Notes under the pieces: generated by a model | Told to the model about the DNA's origin: nothing | Seen by the model: only the letters and a program-made list of their open reading frames with translations | Database searches by the model: none | Assembly (NCBI RefSeq): GCF_937770335.1 | Contig: NZ_CALJHY010000014.1 | Coordinates: 40,803 to 104,802 of the forward strand | Length of the DNA stretch: 64,000 nucleotides | Origin: an uncultured Glaciecola sp. | GTDB lineage: Bacteria; Pseudomonadota; Gammaproteobacteria; Enterobacterales; Alteromonadaceae | Reading direction: 5' to 3' | Shown here: piece after piece, positions 31,835 to 43,295 of the stretch | Layout: every line of letters begins with the position of its first letter | How positions within the stretch are numbered: position 1 is the first letter of the stretch | Made by a program: the position numbers and the translations under genes

Positions 31835-34594
31835 ATGAATAAAACATTATCAATGTTTGGTAAACGCACATCGGTTGCTATTGCAGTGGCTGGCGCGTTA
31901 CTAAGCTCAAATCAAGTTATTGCTCAAGAAGAATCAGCTTCTGATCCTGTGGAAGTAATCTTGGTCAGCGGAATTAGAAGCAGCCTTAAAGCTTCGATGG
32001 ATGACAAGAAAAACTCAAACCTAGTATCTGATGGTATTAAAGCAGAAGACTTAGGTAAATTCCCAGACTTAAACGTCGCTGAATCATTGCAACGTATCAC
32101 GGGTGTAGCTATTGACCGAAGCGGTGGTGAAGGCCAAGCAGTTACTATTCGTGGTTTCGGTCCTCAATTCAACACAGTACTTGTTAATGGCCGTCAAATT
32201 GCCACTGACAGCGCTGGTCGTGCATTCAATTTCGACGTATTAGCAGCTGACCAAATTGTTGGTGCTGATATTTATAAAAGTACTAATGCAACCATGCAAG
32301 AAGGTGGAATTGGCGGCACAATCGGTCTTATCACCGCGAAGCCATTCGATTATCAAGGTTTCAAGGCTGTTGCTTCTGTTAAAGGCATGTATGAAAGCTT
32401 GAGTGAGAAAACGTCTCCTTCTGTTTCGGCATTAGTAAGTAACACATTTAATGATGACACAATGGGCGTATTATTAGCTGTAAGTCATCAAAAACGCGAC
32501 ATACAGATTAACCAAATCGCAACTGCAGGTTGGCGAGGTGGTCAGACCATTCAAAACAATCGCGACGGTGTTTTGTTCTCAAACGCGTACATTCCAAGAA
32601 ACTGGGATCAAATCGTTGATAATCAAGAGCGCACTCGCACAAACGCAAGCTTAGTGTTTCAGTATGCACCATCAGACGATATCACTATCAGCCTAGACGG
32701 CTTCGTATCAAAATTCGAAGTTGATTCAGTGGTTACCGATCTCGCATCTTGGTTTGAGCCTGATCGTGTTGGTTCAGCTACTATTGACCCCGCAACCGGC
32801 ACTTTGCTTACATTTAGCCAAGACATTGGTTTAGATGCGCAAGGTAGTGGTAACCCTGCGAGTGACTTCGTATCAGCAACACGTAACTCTCGTGATGTTT
32901 CAAACGATGGTTTTGGTTTGAATGTTGAATGGGATATTAATGATTCATTAAAAGCAGAGTTCGATTTATCAACGTCGTCTGCTGAAAATGACCGTGCTGG
33001 TAAAGACCGGTTTAACGTTGTAGGTATTATTAATAACTACTCGTTTGATGGCACTGGCAGTGTTCCTACTGTGCAACATGACAATTTTGGAAACGGTAAT
33101 TTACCTGACGCTTCATTGTCTCGTTTACACTACAATGAAAAAGGGTTTACACGCACTGAGCAAGACGAAATAAGTGAACTCAAAGCGGACTTTACTTACC
33201 GTCCAGATAGCGACGTGTTAGATAATGTTAAATTTGGTGTTTACCGACAAGAACGAGAGAAAAATTCATTCCAGATATTCGGCAACCAATGTGCATTTTG
33301 TGGCTACGGAACTGAAGCACCAAATGATGTTATCAACTTCCGTCCATTTACTGCGAATAACTTTTTCCCTGGTTTAATTGACACTTTCTACACTTATGAT
33401 GGTGATGCGATGGTCGATTACCTAGCGTCTACTGGCAATCCAATTGTTCCTACATTGCAAAACAACCGCTACACAATCAATGAAGACATTACCAGCCTGT
33501 ATATGGATTTCACCTTCGTATATGATTTAGGTGACATGCCTTTATCAGTAAATGTTGGAGCGCGTTATGCACAAACTGATATTGCAGTTTCTGCGGTTCA
33601 AAGCTTCTTAACCGATATTATTCCAACAACAGATGCAACATTGTTCCAAAACGTATTTGGTCCAGCAACAGATATCGTTCAAGGTGGCAGTTACGCGAAT
33701 CTTTTACCGAGTGTGAATACTAAATTACAAGTGACTGACGAAATGATCGTGCGTTTCTCTGTATATGACTCGTTAACTCGTCCAACAATGAGCCAGTTAT
33801 CACCAGCGACGACTTTCAATGAGCCGCGCCGTCAGAATTTGACAGCATCAGGTGGTAACCCGGTATTGAAGCCGTTCCAGTCAGCCAACTGGGACATTTC
33901 ATTCGAGTATTATTATGGCGATGCTAATTTGTTGACGTTCGCATTCTTTAATAAAGAAGTAGATAACTTCATTACTCGATTGACTGGCCCTGAAACTTAT
34001 ACGCTGAATGATCGCTTAAATACGCCTAATAACAGATGTAGTGTTACCAATACTGCTCTGTGCAGCAATGATGTAACAGCGGGTGCCGACGAACTCAATG
34101 GCTTAACCGAACTTTATACAGTTACTCGCCCACAAAATGGTGATTCTGCGACCGTTACCGGTTATGAAATTGGTTTAACTCACTTGTTCGACAACGGTTT
34201 TGGATTTCAAGCAAACGCGACTGTCGTAGACAGCAACGTTTCATTGAGTAGCGATTCAACTCAGTCGTTTGCTCTTGAAGGCTTAGGTGATTCTCAAAAC
34301 TTAGTCGTTTTCTATGAGAAAGACCAGATTCAAGCACGTGTTGCTTATAACAATCGTGAAGGTTTTTTACGTGCGATTGATAACGGCTTTAACGGCGAAC
34401 CAATTAACACTGAAACATTCGGTCAATGGGACGTTAGCGCGAGCTACGACATTGATGAAACGTTCACCGTATTCTTAGAAGGTATCAATATTACTGAAGA
34501 AGAATTGGTGCAAACAGGTCGTTTCCCTAACCAAACTTATTCAGTAGAAGACAATGGTCGTCGCTTTGCATTTGGCGTACGCGCGGTATTCTAA
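31835..34594 (+). CDS. TonB-dependent receptor
   Basis: Signal peptide; plug domain PDLNVAESLQRITGVAIDRSGGEGQAVTIRGFGPQFNTVLVNGRQI; terminal FGVRAVF; start reassigned to ATG 31835. Confidence 0.93.
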   Translation: MNKTLSMFGKRTSVAIAVAGALLSSNQVIAQEESASDPVEVILVSGIRSSLKASMDDKKNSNLVSDGIKAEDLGKFPDLNVAESLQRITGVAIDRSGGEGQAVTIRGFGPQFNTVLVNGRQIATDSAGRAFNFDVLAADQIVGADIYKSTNATMQEGGIGGTIGLITAKPFDYQGFKAVASVKGMYESLSEKTSPSVSALVSNTFNDDTMGVLLAVSHQKRDIQINQIATAGWRGGQTIQNNRDGVLFSNAYIPRNWDQIVDNQERTRTNASLVFQYAPSDDITISLDGFVSKFEVDSVVTDLASWFEPDRVGSATIDPATGTLLTFSQDIGLDAQGSGNPASDFVSATRNSRDVSNDGFGLNVEWDINDSLKAEFDLSTSSAENDRAGKDRFNVVGIINNYSFDGTGSVPTVQHDNFGNGNLPDASLSRLHYNEKGFTRTEQDEISELKADFTYRPDSDVLDNVKFGVYRQEREKNSFQIFGNQCAFCGYGTEAPNDVINFRPFTANNFFPGLIDTFYTYDGDAMVDYLASTGNPIVPTLQNNRYTINEDITSLYMDFTFVYDLGDMPLSVNVGARYAQTDIAVSAVQSFLTDIIPTTDATLFQNVFGPATDIVQGGSYANLLPSVNTKLQVTDEMIVRFSVYDSLTRPTMSQLSPATTFNEPRRQNLTASGGNPVLKPFQSANWDISFEYYYGDANLLTFAFFNKEVDNFITRLTGPETYTLNDRLNTPNNRCSVTNTALCSNDVTAGADELNGLTELYTVTRPQNGDSATVTGYEIGLTHLFDNGFGFQANATVVDSNVSLSSDSTQSFALEGLGDSQNLVVFYEKDQIQARVAYNNREGFLRAIDNGFNGEPINTETFGQWDVSASYDIDETFTVFLEGINITEEELVQTGRFPNQTYSVEDNGRRFAFGVRAVF

Positions 34595-34826
34595 GAGTAA
34601 GGATAAGTCAGCACGTTTGACTTCGTGAATGCCAGCCTTTGTGTCCCGGGCTGTGCATTCACACTTTGTATTAATATTCTGTATAAAAGCTTTGTATAAA
34701 GCCTTTATGTTACAATCAGAGCATGCATCTAACGCTCAAATCATATTTACTTCACTTCACACAGCGTTTATCGTTGCTTAGGGTAAAAGCCTTTTGAAAC
34801 TAAATATTTAACGGATTTCGCAAGCT

Positions 34827-36365
34827 ATGTCTGAAGCCATAAGAACAATTGCAATTGTAGGTGGTGGTACAGCCGGTTGGCTAAGTGCAGCTATCATTGC
34901 AGCTCATCATAAATCAAAGTCAGGCGACAGTAATGCGCCCGGCATTAATATCAAGTTAATTGAATCATCTGATATTCCCACCGTAGGTGTTGGCGAAGGT
35001 ACTTGGCCAACCATGAAAAATACCTTGCGTGATATTGGGATTAAAGAATCTGACCTATTTGCAAATTGCCACGCTGTATTCAAACAAGGCGGTAAATTCG
35101 TCGATTGGGTGCACGGCAATGGTGATTTTTATTATCATCCTTTTACCGTGCCATTAGGATATGGTCGAATCGACCTAGCACCCTATGTTTCCGATATCGA
35201 AAAGTACGCAGTGGAAGCAAATTTTCAACATCACATATGTGAAGCTGGATTAGCACCTCGTACTATTTCAGAAGCTGAATACAGCGGGCAATGTAATTAC
35301 GCATATCACATAGATGCGGGCGAATTCGCAGAGCTCTTAAAAAGTCATTGTAAAAACAACCTAAATGTCACTCATATTGTGGATACGGTTAATCAAGTAA
35401 CCTTAGCAAATGACGGCAGTATTAAATCTATAAGCCTTGATAAGCATGCTGATGTCGAGGCCGACCTGTATGTCGACTGCACCGGTTTTGCTGCCTTGTT
35501 ACTTGGTGGTAAATTGAACGTTCCATTTATTAAAATGGACGATGTGCTTTTCAACGATTCAGCTCTAGCTATGCATGTGCCATACGATAGAAAAGATAGT
35601 CCTATTGCATCTCATACTATTGCGACCGCACAAAACGCAGGTTGGATTTGGGATATTGGACTAACTCACCGGCGCGGTGTGGGTCATGTTTATTCATCTA
35701 AATATCTATCCGATGATGAGGCTGAAGCTAACCTTCGCAACTATATTGGTGAAGCGAGCAAAAACTTAACTGCTAGAAAAATCTCATTTCAATCGGGCCA
35801 TAGAGAACGTTTTTGGGAAAAAAATTGCGTTGCTGTCGGTATGGCGGCTGGTTTTGTTGAACCACTTGAAGCTACAGCTATTATGTTAGTTGAAATTTCA
35901 GCTCGCTATATTGCTGAAAATTTACCGCCAACAAAAGCGGTAATGCCTACAGTAGCCAAACGCTTTAATCAACAAATGCGTTATCGTTGGTCCAGGATCA
36001 TTGATTTCTTAAAGCTACATTACATGCTAACCAAACGCCCGGAACCTTATTGGCAAGCGCATACTGACCCCAAGAATATCCCAGAGAGTCTGCAAGAAGA
36101 CTTAGCAATATGGGGCTATCGAGGCCCGACAAGCGGAGACTTCGAAAGTGCGATAGAATTGTTTCCTGCCGCCAGTTATCAGTATGTAATTTATGGTATG
36201 GGCTTTAAACCTGATTTCTCTCAGCAAGCGCATCTTTATCAAGAAAAGCAGCAGGCTGAAATGATCATTCAAAGAAATCAGAAAATAACCGAACAAATGC
36301 TACAAACACTTCCCGTGCATAGAGAATATATTGAGAAGTGGCTTGCAAGCGCACAAATGAAGTAG
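34827..36365 (+). CDS. Flavin-dependent tryptophan-halogenase-like protein
   Basis: GGGTAGWLSA nucleotide-binding motif, AVFKQGGKFVDW, GWIWDIGL (variant of WxWxIP), GFVEPLEATAIML. Confidence 0.88.
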   Translation: MSEAIRTIAIVGGGTAGWLSAAIIAAHHKSKSGDSNAPGINIKLIESSDIPTVGVGEGTWPTMKNTLRDIGIKESDLFANCHAVFKQGGKFVDWVHGNGDFYYHPFTVPLGYGRIDLAPYVSDIEKYAVEANFQHHICEAGLAPRTISEAEYSGQCNYAYHIDAGEFAELLKSHCKNNLNVTHIVDTVNQVTLANDGSIKSISLDKHADVEADLYVDCTGFAALLLGGKLNVPFIKMDDVLFNDSALAMHVPYDRKDSPIASHTIATAQNAGWIWDIGLTHRRGVGHVYSSKYLSDDEAEANLRNYIGEASKNLTARKISFQSGHRERFWEKNCVAVGMAAGFVEPLEATAIMLVEISARYIAENLPPTKAVMPTVAKRFNQQMRYRWSRIIDFLKLHYMLTKRPEPYWQAHTDPKNIPESLQEDLAIWGYRGPTSGDFESAIELFPAASYQYVIYGMGFKPDFSQQAHLYQEKQQAEMIIQRNQKITEQMLQTLPVHREYIEKWLASAQMK

Positions 36366-36372
36366 TGAAAAT

Positions 36373-37143
36373 ATGAAAAAATTGACGTTGGTAGAACTAA
36401 GTAGTAAAACGCACAAAGAGTTGAAAATAACAAACAATGCGGTCATACAACATATCGCAAAACAGCACTTAATGAATTTGCGAGCAACCGAATTAGGTCA
36501 AGCAGCAACTTGCTACCCTGTATTTGCGACCAAAAATACACATAATGGATTTTGGACGTTTTCGGCATTGACCAGTTTTGTACCGAATGAAAACTTGTTT
36601 GTAAAAAATGACAAGTTTGATGTTATTTATCGTCCAACAAGTACGCAAACCTTCCCGTTTTATCTGATGAAAGCGCCGGCTGAAGAGAATGCCTACACCA
36701 TAGGTATTATAGAAGACCAGGGTGACTTTTCAAAAACGACTGGCGAGCCATTGTTTGATGAAAACAGTAATCCTACTGAAGCAACAAAAAGACGGGCTCA
36801 GCTGCTAGATGCGGATGTTCAAAAGGACATACAAACGGCTCAGTTTAGTAAAACATTAGACGACCTCGGTTTATTTAAACACCTAGATATGAATGTGCAG
36901 TTGTTTGATGGTGAGCCTAAGACAATTAAAGGCTTGCACACTATTGATGAAGATCGTTTTCAAGCCCTCAGTATTGAAGAGCTAGATTCACTGCGTAAAC
37001 AAGGTTATTTAATGCCTATTCATGCAATGTTGATATCACTGCTACAGGTTAATAGACTGATCACCATTAATAATGAGAATGTTGAAAGAGCACGGATTGT
37101 TGAAGTAAAAATGGAAGTCGCAAAGGATGCTACTATTTCATAA
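36373..37143 (+). CDS. SapC family protein
   Basis: Gene order TBDR-halogenase-SapC and PVFATKNTHNGFWTFSALTSF, YLMPIHAMLISLLQVNRLI. Confidence 0.75.
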   Translation: MKKLTLVELSSKTHKELKITNNAVIQHIAKQHLMNLRATELGQAATCYPVFATKNTHNGFWTFSALTSFVPNENLFVKNDKFDVIYRPTSTQTFPFYLMKAPAEENAYTIGIIEDQGDFSKTTGEPLFDENSNPTEATKRRAQLLDADVQKDIQTAQFSKTLDDLGLFKHLDMNVQLFDGEPKTIKGLHTIDEDRFQALSIEELDSLRKQGYLMPIHAMLISLLQVNRLITINNENVERARIVEVKMEVAKDATIS

Positions 37144-37318
37144 CTGCAGTGCTTATTAAGTGACTCATTCAAGAAATAGTTATTCCTCAGCACAAGCTGG
37201 ATGCCTGAGTTGATAGCTGCCTATGATTGCAGGCAGCTATCAATTTCAGCAAACAATACGCAATACTAAAAACAATAAAGACTCGCCATTTTATTTAATG
37301 AGTGAGTAAGGAAATGCT

Positions 37319-38782
37319 ATGTCAGATAATCTAATTCAAATTTCGGTGTTTTTGGGCGTCACTGTCCTAATCGCATTTTTAACTTATATGCACTGTCGAG
37401 GTAAAGGGCATAGCTCAACCAACCAAACAAAAGAATACTTTTTGGCGGGCGGCGGTTTGGCTTGGTATTTTGTTGCCGGCTCAATCACGTTAACCAACTT
37501 AAGTACCGACCAGTTAGTTGGCATGAATGGAAATCAAATGGCCCTGTTGGCGCTTTGGGAGTTTTCAGCTGTAGTGGGCTTAATTGTTTTAGCAAAAGTG
37601 TTCTTGCCTGTTTACTATCGATATAAATGCACAACAACCACTGAGCTTCTTGAGCGCAGATATAACGATAAAAATATTCGTGCTGTCATTAGTGTTTTAT
37701 TCTTTGCTGGAAGCGCATTAATTTTTTGCCCTGCCGTTATTTATAGTGGCTCGTTATTTATGATAAATATGTTCGACTTGAACGTGAATATTATGTATGT
37801 CGCACTTGCCTTTGCAGCTATAGGTGCAATGTATGCCATATTTGGTGGTCTGCGAGCAGTTGCTGTATCCGATACTTATTCTGGCGTGTTGCTATTAGTT
37901 ATGGCCCTGGTAGTGGTCTTTGTAGCACTCGAAGCAATAAACTACGATTTTTCTGGGATCCCCCCAGAACGCTTAACGCTCATTGGCGATAACGAGTCTC
38001 CTATTCCTTGGCATACGTTGCTGACAGGCATGATATTCATTCAGATGTTTTACTGGGGAACAAACCAAGTTATTACGCAACGCGCAATGGCGGCTCCTAG
38101 TTTAAAAGAAGCGCAGAAAGGTGTATTTGCAGCAGCGGCTATTCGTTTATTGATTGTCCCAACTATTATTGTAGTGCCCGGTATTATTGCTTTTAAACTC
38201 TATGGCGACATTGGTGATGCTGCTTATGGCACCATCGTAGGTAATTTATTAGACCCATCATTATCTGGTATTTTTGCAGCAGCTATGGCTGCAGCAGTAT
38301 TGACTACGTACAACAGTAATTTGAATTCAGCGACCGCATTGTATGTGTGTGACATTCATCAAGCGTATATTAATGACAAGCCTAACGTACCTAAATTGAG
38401 TGGCTTTGTTACTGCTATTTTAACTATTATTTCACTAGCGCTAGTACCAGTATATGCCAGTGCAGATAGTATTATTAATTTAATACAGCAGTTATATGGC
38501 TTGCTTAGTATGCCCATCCTTTCGGTATTTGCGGTGGGTCTATTATTCAAAAATGTACACGCTAACGCAGCAATAACGTCCGTCGTATTTGGTATTTTAT
38601 TGTATGCTTCTTTGTCCTTTGAATTCTCACCAATACATGCACCTTTTGGCCTGCATTACATTCACTTAATGTTTATTACTCTCTTTTCTTGCATTAGCGT
38701 TGCATTGATAGTGAACAAAGTTGTGTTTGGACAAAACCCCGTACTTTCTTGGGCAAATACAGCAGAAATGACAGAGGCTTAG
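37319..38782 (+). CDS. Sodium:solute symporter (SSS/SGLT family), probable galactose transporter
   Basis: FLAGGGLAWYFVAGSITLTNLSTDQLVGMNG, multiple TM segments. Confidence 0.9.
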   Translation: MSDNLIQISVFLGVTVLIAFLTYMHCRGKGHSSTNQTKEYFLAGGGLAWYFVAGSITLTNLSTDQLVGMNGNQMALLALWEFSAVVGLIVLAKVFLPVYYRYKCTTTTELLERRYNDKNIRAVISVLFFAGSALIFCPAVIYSGSLFMINMFDLNVNIMYVALAFAAIGAMYAIFGGLRAVAVSDTYSGVLLLVMALVVVFVALEAINYDFSGIPPERLTLIGDNESPIPWHTLLTGMIFIQMFYWGTNQVITQRAMAAPSLKEAQKGVFAAAAIRLLIVPTIIVVPGIIAFKLYGDIGDAAYGTIVGNLLDPSLSGIFAAAMAAAVLTTYNSNLNSATALYVCDIHQAYINDKPNVPKLSGFVTAILTIISLALVPVYASADSIINLIQQLYGLLSMPILSVFAVGLLFKNVHANAAITSVVFGILLYASLSFEFSPIHAPFGLHYIHLMFITLFSCISVALIVNKVVFGQNPVLSWANTAEMTEA

Positions 38783-38975
38783 CGGGTAATACAGTTCCGT
38801 TACATTGGGCCGATGTTTAGAATCATCGGCTTTATTTTACCTATTTATTGGTGAGCGAATTAAACTGTGATTTAGAGCGAAGCTCTTTAGTCCCCAGAAT
38901 TATGATTACAAATATTGATAGCCAATCAACCAAAAATATAATGATTCTAAAAATACATGACTTTATAATAAACGT

Positions 38976-38987
38976 ATTTATATGATA
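38976..38987. promoter_or_regulatory. Candidate operator upstream of GH36
   Basis: atttatatgata, one mismatch to the atttatacgata copies. Confidence 0.4.
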
Positions 38988-39078
38988 TATTCCAGGTCTA
39001 ACTTATTTATCGCTTAACTCAATTTCAGTTGCATGAATCAATGCGTTAAGTACACCTGTATTACAAGGATTATTCAAC

Positions 39079-41211
39079 ATGACTGCTTTATTAGACTTTG
39101 TTCAATTAGATAGTCACCAAGCAAGCCTGGTGATTGATTGCACATCAAACACACCAGCGATCGCCTATTTTGGCAAGCGCTTAAATGAACAAACTTCTTT
39201 TGACATGCTGCAGATATTACTCACTCGCCAAGAGGCGAAATGCGCAGTGGTTGTTGAAGCCCCTATTTCACTCTCACCGTCCATGGGTGAGGGTTTTACA
39301 GGCGGTCCTGGCATTGAACTAAATAATGATAGCAATGCATGGTCGATAGGCGGACAACTTAAAAAAATTGAGCAACTAAATAGTCAAGAAGTACGCTTTG
39401 AATGTTTTGATGAAGTGCGCAAACTCACACTCAGCCATGTTATTAAATTGGATCAAACCACTAACGTAATAAGTGCATCAACGACATTACTTAACAACAG
39501 TGAAAAGGCTGTTGGCGTTAATTATTGTGCAGCACCTACAATACCAATGCCCGATCATATAACTAAGTTGATGTCGTTTGAAGGACGTTGGTCGAATGAA
39601 TTCCATCGCAATACCATCGATTTATTTTTGGGCTCCGTACTGCGCGAAAACCGCAAGGGTAAAACCTCACACGATAGTTTCCCAGGTGCGATATTACATG
39701 AGCAATTTACCAATGAGAGCCAAGGTGAATGTTATGGTTTTCATTTAGGTTGGAGCGGTAATCACCGAACGCGTATCGAGCTATTACCAGAACAACGCAC
39801 CTACATTCAAATGGGTGAGCTGCTAATGCCCTCAGAAATTACGTTGCAGCCTGGCGAAGCTTATACTTCACCAATGATCTATTGCTCATACTCGCAAGCT
39901 GGCTTTAGCTCACTTTCGAACAATTTTCATCGGTTTGTGCGAACTCAAATTCTTACTTCAAAACAGCAAGCTAAGCCAAGACCAGTGCATTACAACACTT
40001 GGGAAGGTATTTATTTTGATCACAATGTAGACACATTAAAGGCATTGGCCGACCGAGTTGCAAGCTTAGGTGTTGAGCGTTTTGTGCTCGACGACGGCTG
40101 GTTTAAAGGGCGTCGCGGTGACTATGCTGGTTTGGGTGATTGGACGGTAGATTATGCTATTTATCCAGATGGGCTTTCTCCGATAATTGATCACGTCAAT
40201 AGCTTGGGCATGGAATTTGGTATTTGGTTTGAACCTGAAATGGTTAACCCAGACAGTGATTTATATCGAGCGCATCCAGATTGGGTATTACAAACTGAAG
40301 GCAATGAGCAATTGCAGTTTCGAAATCAGTTAGTGCTTGATTTAACACGCCAAGAAGTTGTGGACTATCTGTTTAAGTGTATTGACGATATCTTAAAAGA
40401 GTACGCCAGCATTCGGTATATAAAGTGGGATATGAATCGCGATATTAATCATGCGGGTAACGCTCATGGGAAGCCTGCTGTAAGTGCACAAACCCACGCT
40501 CTATATAAACTTATAGATGACTTACGCGAAGCACATCCTGAAGTAGAAATAGAGAGCTGTTCATCCGGTGGTGCTCGCATTGATTATGGCGTGCTGAGTC
40601 ATACCGATCGCGTGTGGACCTCAGATTCAAATGACGCTATTGACCGTCTCGATATTCAACGAGGTTGCTCATTCTTCTTTCCATCAGAAGTTATGGGGGC
40701 GCATATTGGCCCACGAGACTGTCATATTACTGGGCGCCGCGTCAGTATAGAAATGCGCGCTGGTGTTTCGTTCTTTGGTCACTTAGGTTTAGAAATGGAT
40801 CCAAGAGAATTAAGTGAACACGAAATGCAGGCAATTAGCGATATTATTGCATTGCATAAAAAGCACCGTGCGTTAATTCACTCGGGAGAACTCATTCGCT
40901 TGGATACTGATGGCAACTCAGTCGATTTTGGTATAGTGAATAGCGACAAATCGCAAGCCTTATACGCTTACAACAGTATCACTGAAACTAAACGGACTTT
41001 GCCTAAAAAATATAGATTTACCGGTTTAGATGCAGCTAAAACATATCAGTTTAATAAGATTTGGCCAATCAGTCTGAAAGAATATTCACCCTCTATTTTG
41101 GCAAAAATAGAAGGCCAGAAAATCAGTGGACAAGCCTTGATTCAAGTCGGTATGCAACTGCCTATTAGTTTCCCACAAACGACGCTTATTTTTGAATTAA
41201 ACGAAGTTTAG
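39079..41211 (+). CDS. GH36 alpha-galactosidase
   Basis: FVLDDGWFKGRRGDYAGLGDW, YIKWDMNRDI, ESCSSGGARIDYGVL, WTSDSNDAIDR. Confidence 0.95.
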   Translation: MTALLDFVQLDSHQASLVIDCTSNTPAIAYFGKRLNEQTSFDMLQILLTRQEAKCAVVVEAPISLSPSMGEGFTGGPGIELNNDSNAWSIGGQLKKIEQLNSQEVRFECFDEVRKLTLSHVIKLDQTTNVISASTTLLNNSEKAVGVNYCAAPTIPMPDHITKLMSFEGRWSNEFHRNTIDLFLGSVLRENRKGKTSHDSFPGAILHEQFTNESQGECYGFHLGWSGNHRTRIELLPEQRTYIQMGELLMPSEITLQPGEAYTSPMIYCSYSQAGFSSLSNNFHRFVRTQILTSKQQAKPRPVHYNTWEGIYFDHNVDTLKALADRVASLGVERFVLDDGWFKGRRGDYAGLGDWTVDYAIYPDGLSPIIDHVNSLGMEFGIWFEPEMVNPDSDLYRAHPDWVLQTEGNEQLQFRNQLVLDLTRQEVVDYLFKCIDDILKEYASIRYIKWDMNRDINHAGNAHGKPAVSAQTHALYKLIDDLREAHPEVEIESCSSGGARIDYGVLSHTDRVWTSDSNDAIDRLDIQRGCSFFFPSEVMGAHIGPRDCHITGRRVSIEMRAGVSFFGHLGLEMDPRELSEHEMQAISDIIALHKKHRALIHSGELIRLDTDGNSVDFGIVNSDKSQALYAYNSITETKRTLPKKYRFTGLDAAKTYQFNKIWPISLKEYSPSILAKIEGQKISGQALIQVGMQLPISFPQTTLIFELNEV

Positions 41212-41385
41212 TCATTACATAATAATCGCTCAAAAGGCGTTGATCGAAAATTTGACGGTCAACGCCTAGAACCAAGCAAGCTAAGGACTTAAATAAAGAA
41301 TTTGAGTAACTAACTTAGTCAATTGTGCTGACGGATTAAGCAGGTTAGGATAGTAACTTAAACGGAATTTAAAATTGAGATTAAT

Positions 41386-43275
41386 ATGCGAATGAACAAA
41401 ATTGCACTTGCTACACTTTCTATCATTACTAGTCTTACTCTCTCGGGTTGCGGTAAACCTGCTGACACCATGGTTTCTCCAGTCGACCAGCCAGCAGCAT
41501 CCACCGTCGTTAATTCAACAATACAGTCTGCAGAAACAGCGAAATTGAACGCATGGTTTGAAGATAAGTTTGAGCAAGAGCTGATGCTAAGCCCTACTTT
41601 CCTAACGTCTTTAGGCCGAAGTGAACGTCAAGACGAAATAGATGACTATTCAGAGCAAGCTTACGAAGCACGAATTGCGCTCAAACGAGTAAACCTAGAT
41701 GAATTACGAAGTGTATTTGATTATACAAAGTTAAGCGATGACGCTAAGTTATCTTATGATCTTTGGGTATACATGAGCGAGAAAGCACTCGCCGAGTTTG
41801 AGTTTCGTGATAACACCTACGTATTTGAGCAAATGAATGCGGTGCATAGCTTTTTCCCACAATTATTAATTGCACTGCATAAAGTCGAAACGGGCGAACA
41901 TATGCAACAATACCTAAAGAGGGTATCGGCTACTGGCAGAGCGCTTGATCAGCTTATTAATAACTCAAAGAAAATCGCTAAAAAAGGAATAAGACCACCG
42001 TATTTTGCCTTTGAAGCTGTTATTGACGAGTCAACTAAGATCATCACGGGTGCCCCTTTTAGCAATGGCGAAGACAGTGCAATTTGGACCGACGCGCAAG
42101 CTAAAATAGCCAGATTACTTCAACAGACTAAAATCACTCAAAGCGAAGCTGACGAGTTAACTAAGAACATTAAGCAAGCACTCATCAATGACTTTAAACC
42201 GGCATACGAAAGACTCATTGCATGGCAGAAAGCAGATAAAGTAAATGCAACAGAGCAAGCCCTAGGTGCCAGTGCATTGCCCAACGGCCTCGCATTTTAT
42301 AACGAGCGCTTAGCGAACCAAACAACAACAAATCTTAGTGCCGACGAAATACACAACATCGGCTTAACAGAAGTTGCTCGACTGCGCAGTGAAATGGAAG
42401 TGGTACAAGCTGAATTTGGTTTTGAAGGTAGCTTACAAGAATTTTTTGTTTTCCTAAGAGACACCAAAGATGATCGACGTTTGTATTACCCTGATACTGA
42501 TGAAGGCCGCCAAGGTTATATTGACGACGCTACGGCGGCGATCAATAAAATCAAAAAAGTACTGCCTGAGTATTTTGGGATATTGCCAAAAGCTGACATG
42601 GTGGTAAAACGCGTTGAAGCTTTTCGCGAACAAGACGGTGCAGCGCAACATTACTCCTCGTCCACGCCAGATGGATCAAGACCAGGCGTTTACTATGCTC
42701 ACTTATCCGATATGACTGCAATGCCTAAACGTGAGCTTGAAGTAATTGCTTATCATGAAGGTTTACCTGGTCATCACATGCAAATTGCTATTTCACTGGA
42801 ACTGGAGAACGTACCTACGTTTCGTAAGCAGTCTTATTTAAATGCTTACGGCGAAGGATGGGCTTTATATTCAGAATGGCTAGCTAAGGAAATGCCAGGC
42901 ACTTATCAGGACTCACTTTCAGAATTTGGTCGTTTAGGTTCTGAAATGTGGCGTGCAATTCGCTTAGTTTTAGACACCGGTTTACATGCTAAAGGGTGGA
43001 GTGAGGAGAAAGCGATTGCCTATTTCAAAGAGAATTCTGCGATTACCGAGGAGCAAGCACAGTCAGAAGTACGCCGCTATTTAACCATGCCCGGACAAGC
43101 GACAGGTTATAAAATTGGGATGATAAAAATTCAGGAGCTGCGAACACTTGCCGAGCAAAAACTCGGTGATAATTTTGATATTCGTTCGTTTCATGATGTC
43201 ATTTTAGGCGGGGGAGCTTTACCCATGGTTATGCTGGAACGTAAAGTCAAAGCATGGATTGCTAGTCAGGAATAA
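41386..43275 (+). CDS. DUF885 lipoprotein, putative metallohydrolase
   Basis: Lipobox LTLSGCGK; HEGLPGHHMQ motif; AYGEGWALYSEWLAKEM. Confidence 0.88.
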   Translation: MRMNKIALATLSIITSLTLSGCGKPADTMVSPVDQPAASTVVNSTIQSAETAKLNAWFEDKFEQELMLSPTFLTSLGRSERQDEIDDYSEQAYEARIALKRVNLDELRSVFDYTKLSDDAKLSYDLWVYMSEKALAEFEFRDNTYVFEQMNAVHSFFPQLLIALHKVETGEHMQQYLKRVSATGRALDQLINNSKKIAKKGIRPPYFAFEAVIDESTKIITGAPFSNGEDSAIWTDAQAKIARLLQQTKITQSEADELTKNIKQALINDFKPAYERLIAWQKADKVNATEQALGASALPNGLAFYNERLANQTTTNLSADEIHNIGLTEVARLRSEMEVVQAEFGFEGSLQEFFVFLRDTKDDRRLYYPDTDEGRQGYIDDATAAINKIKKVLPEYFGILPKADMVVKRVEAFREQDGAAQHYSSSTPDGSRPGVYYAHLSDMTAMPKRELEVIAYHEGLPGHHMQIAISLELENVPTFRKQSYLNAYGEGWALYSEWLAKEMPGTYQDSLSEFGRLGSEMWRAIRLVLDTGLHAKGWSEEKAIAYFKENSAITEEQAQSEVRRYLTMPGQATGYKIGMIKIQELRTLAEQKLGDNFDIRSFHDVILGGGALPMVMLERKVKAWIASQE

Positions 43276-43295
43276 TCCTGCCGTTGCATCACAAC

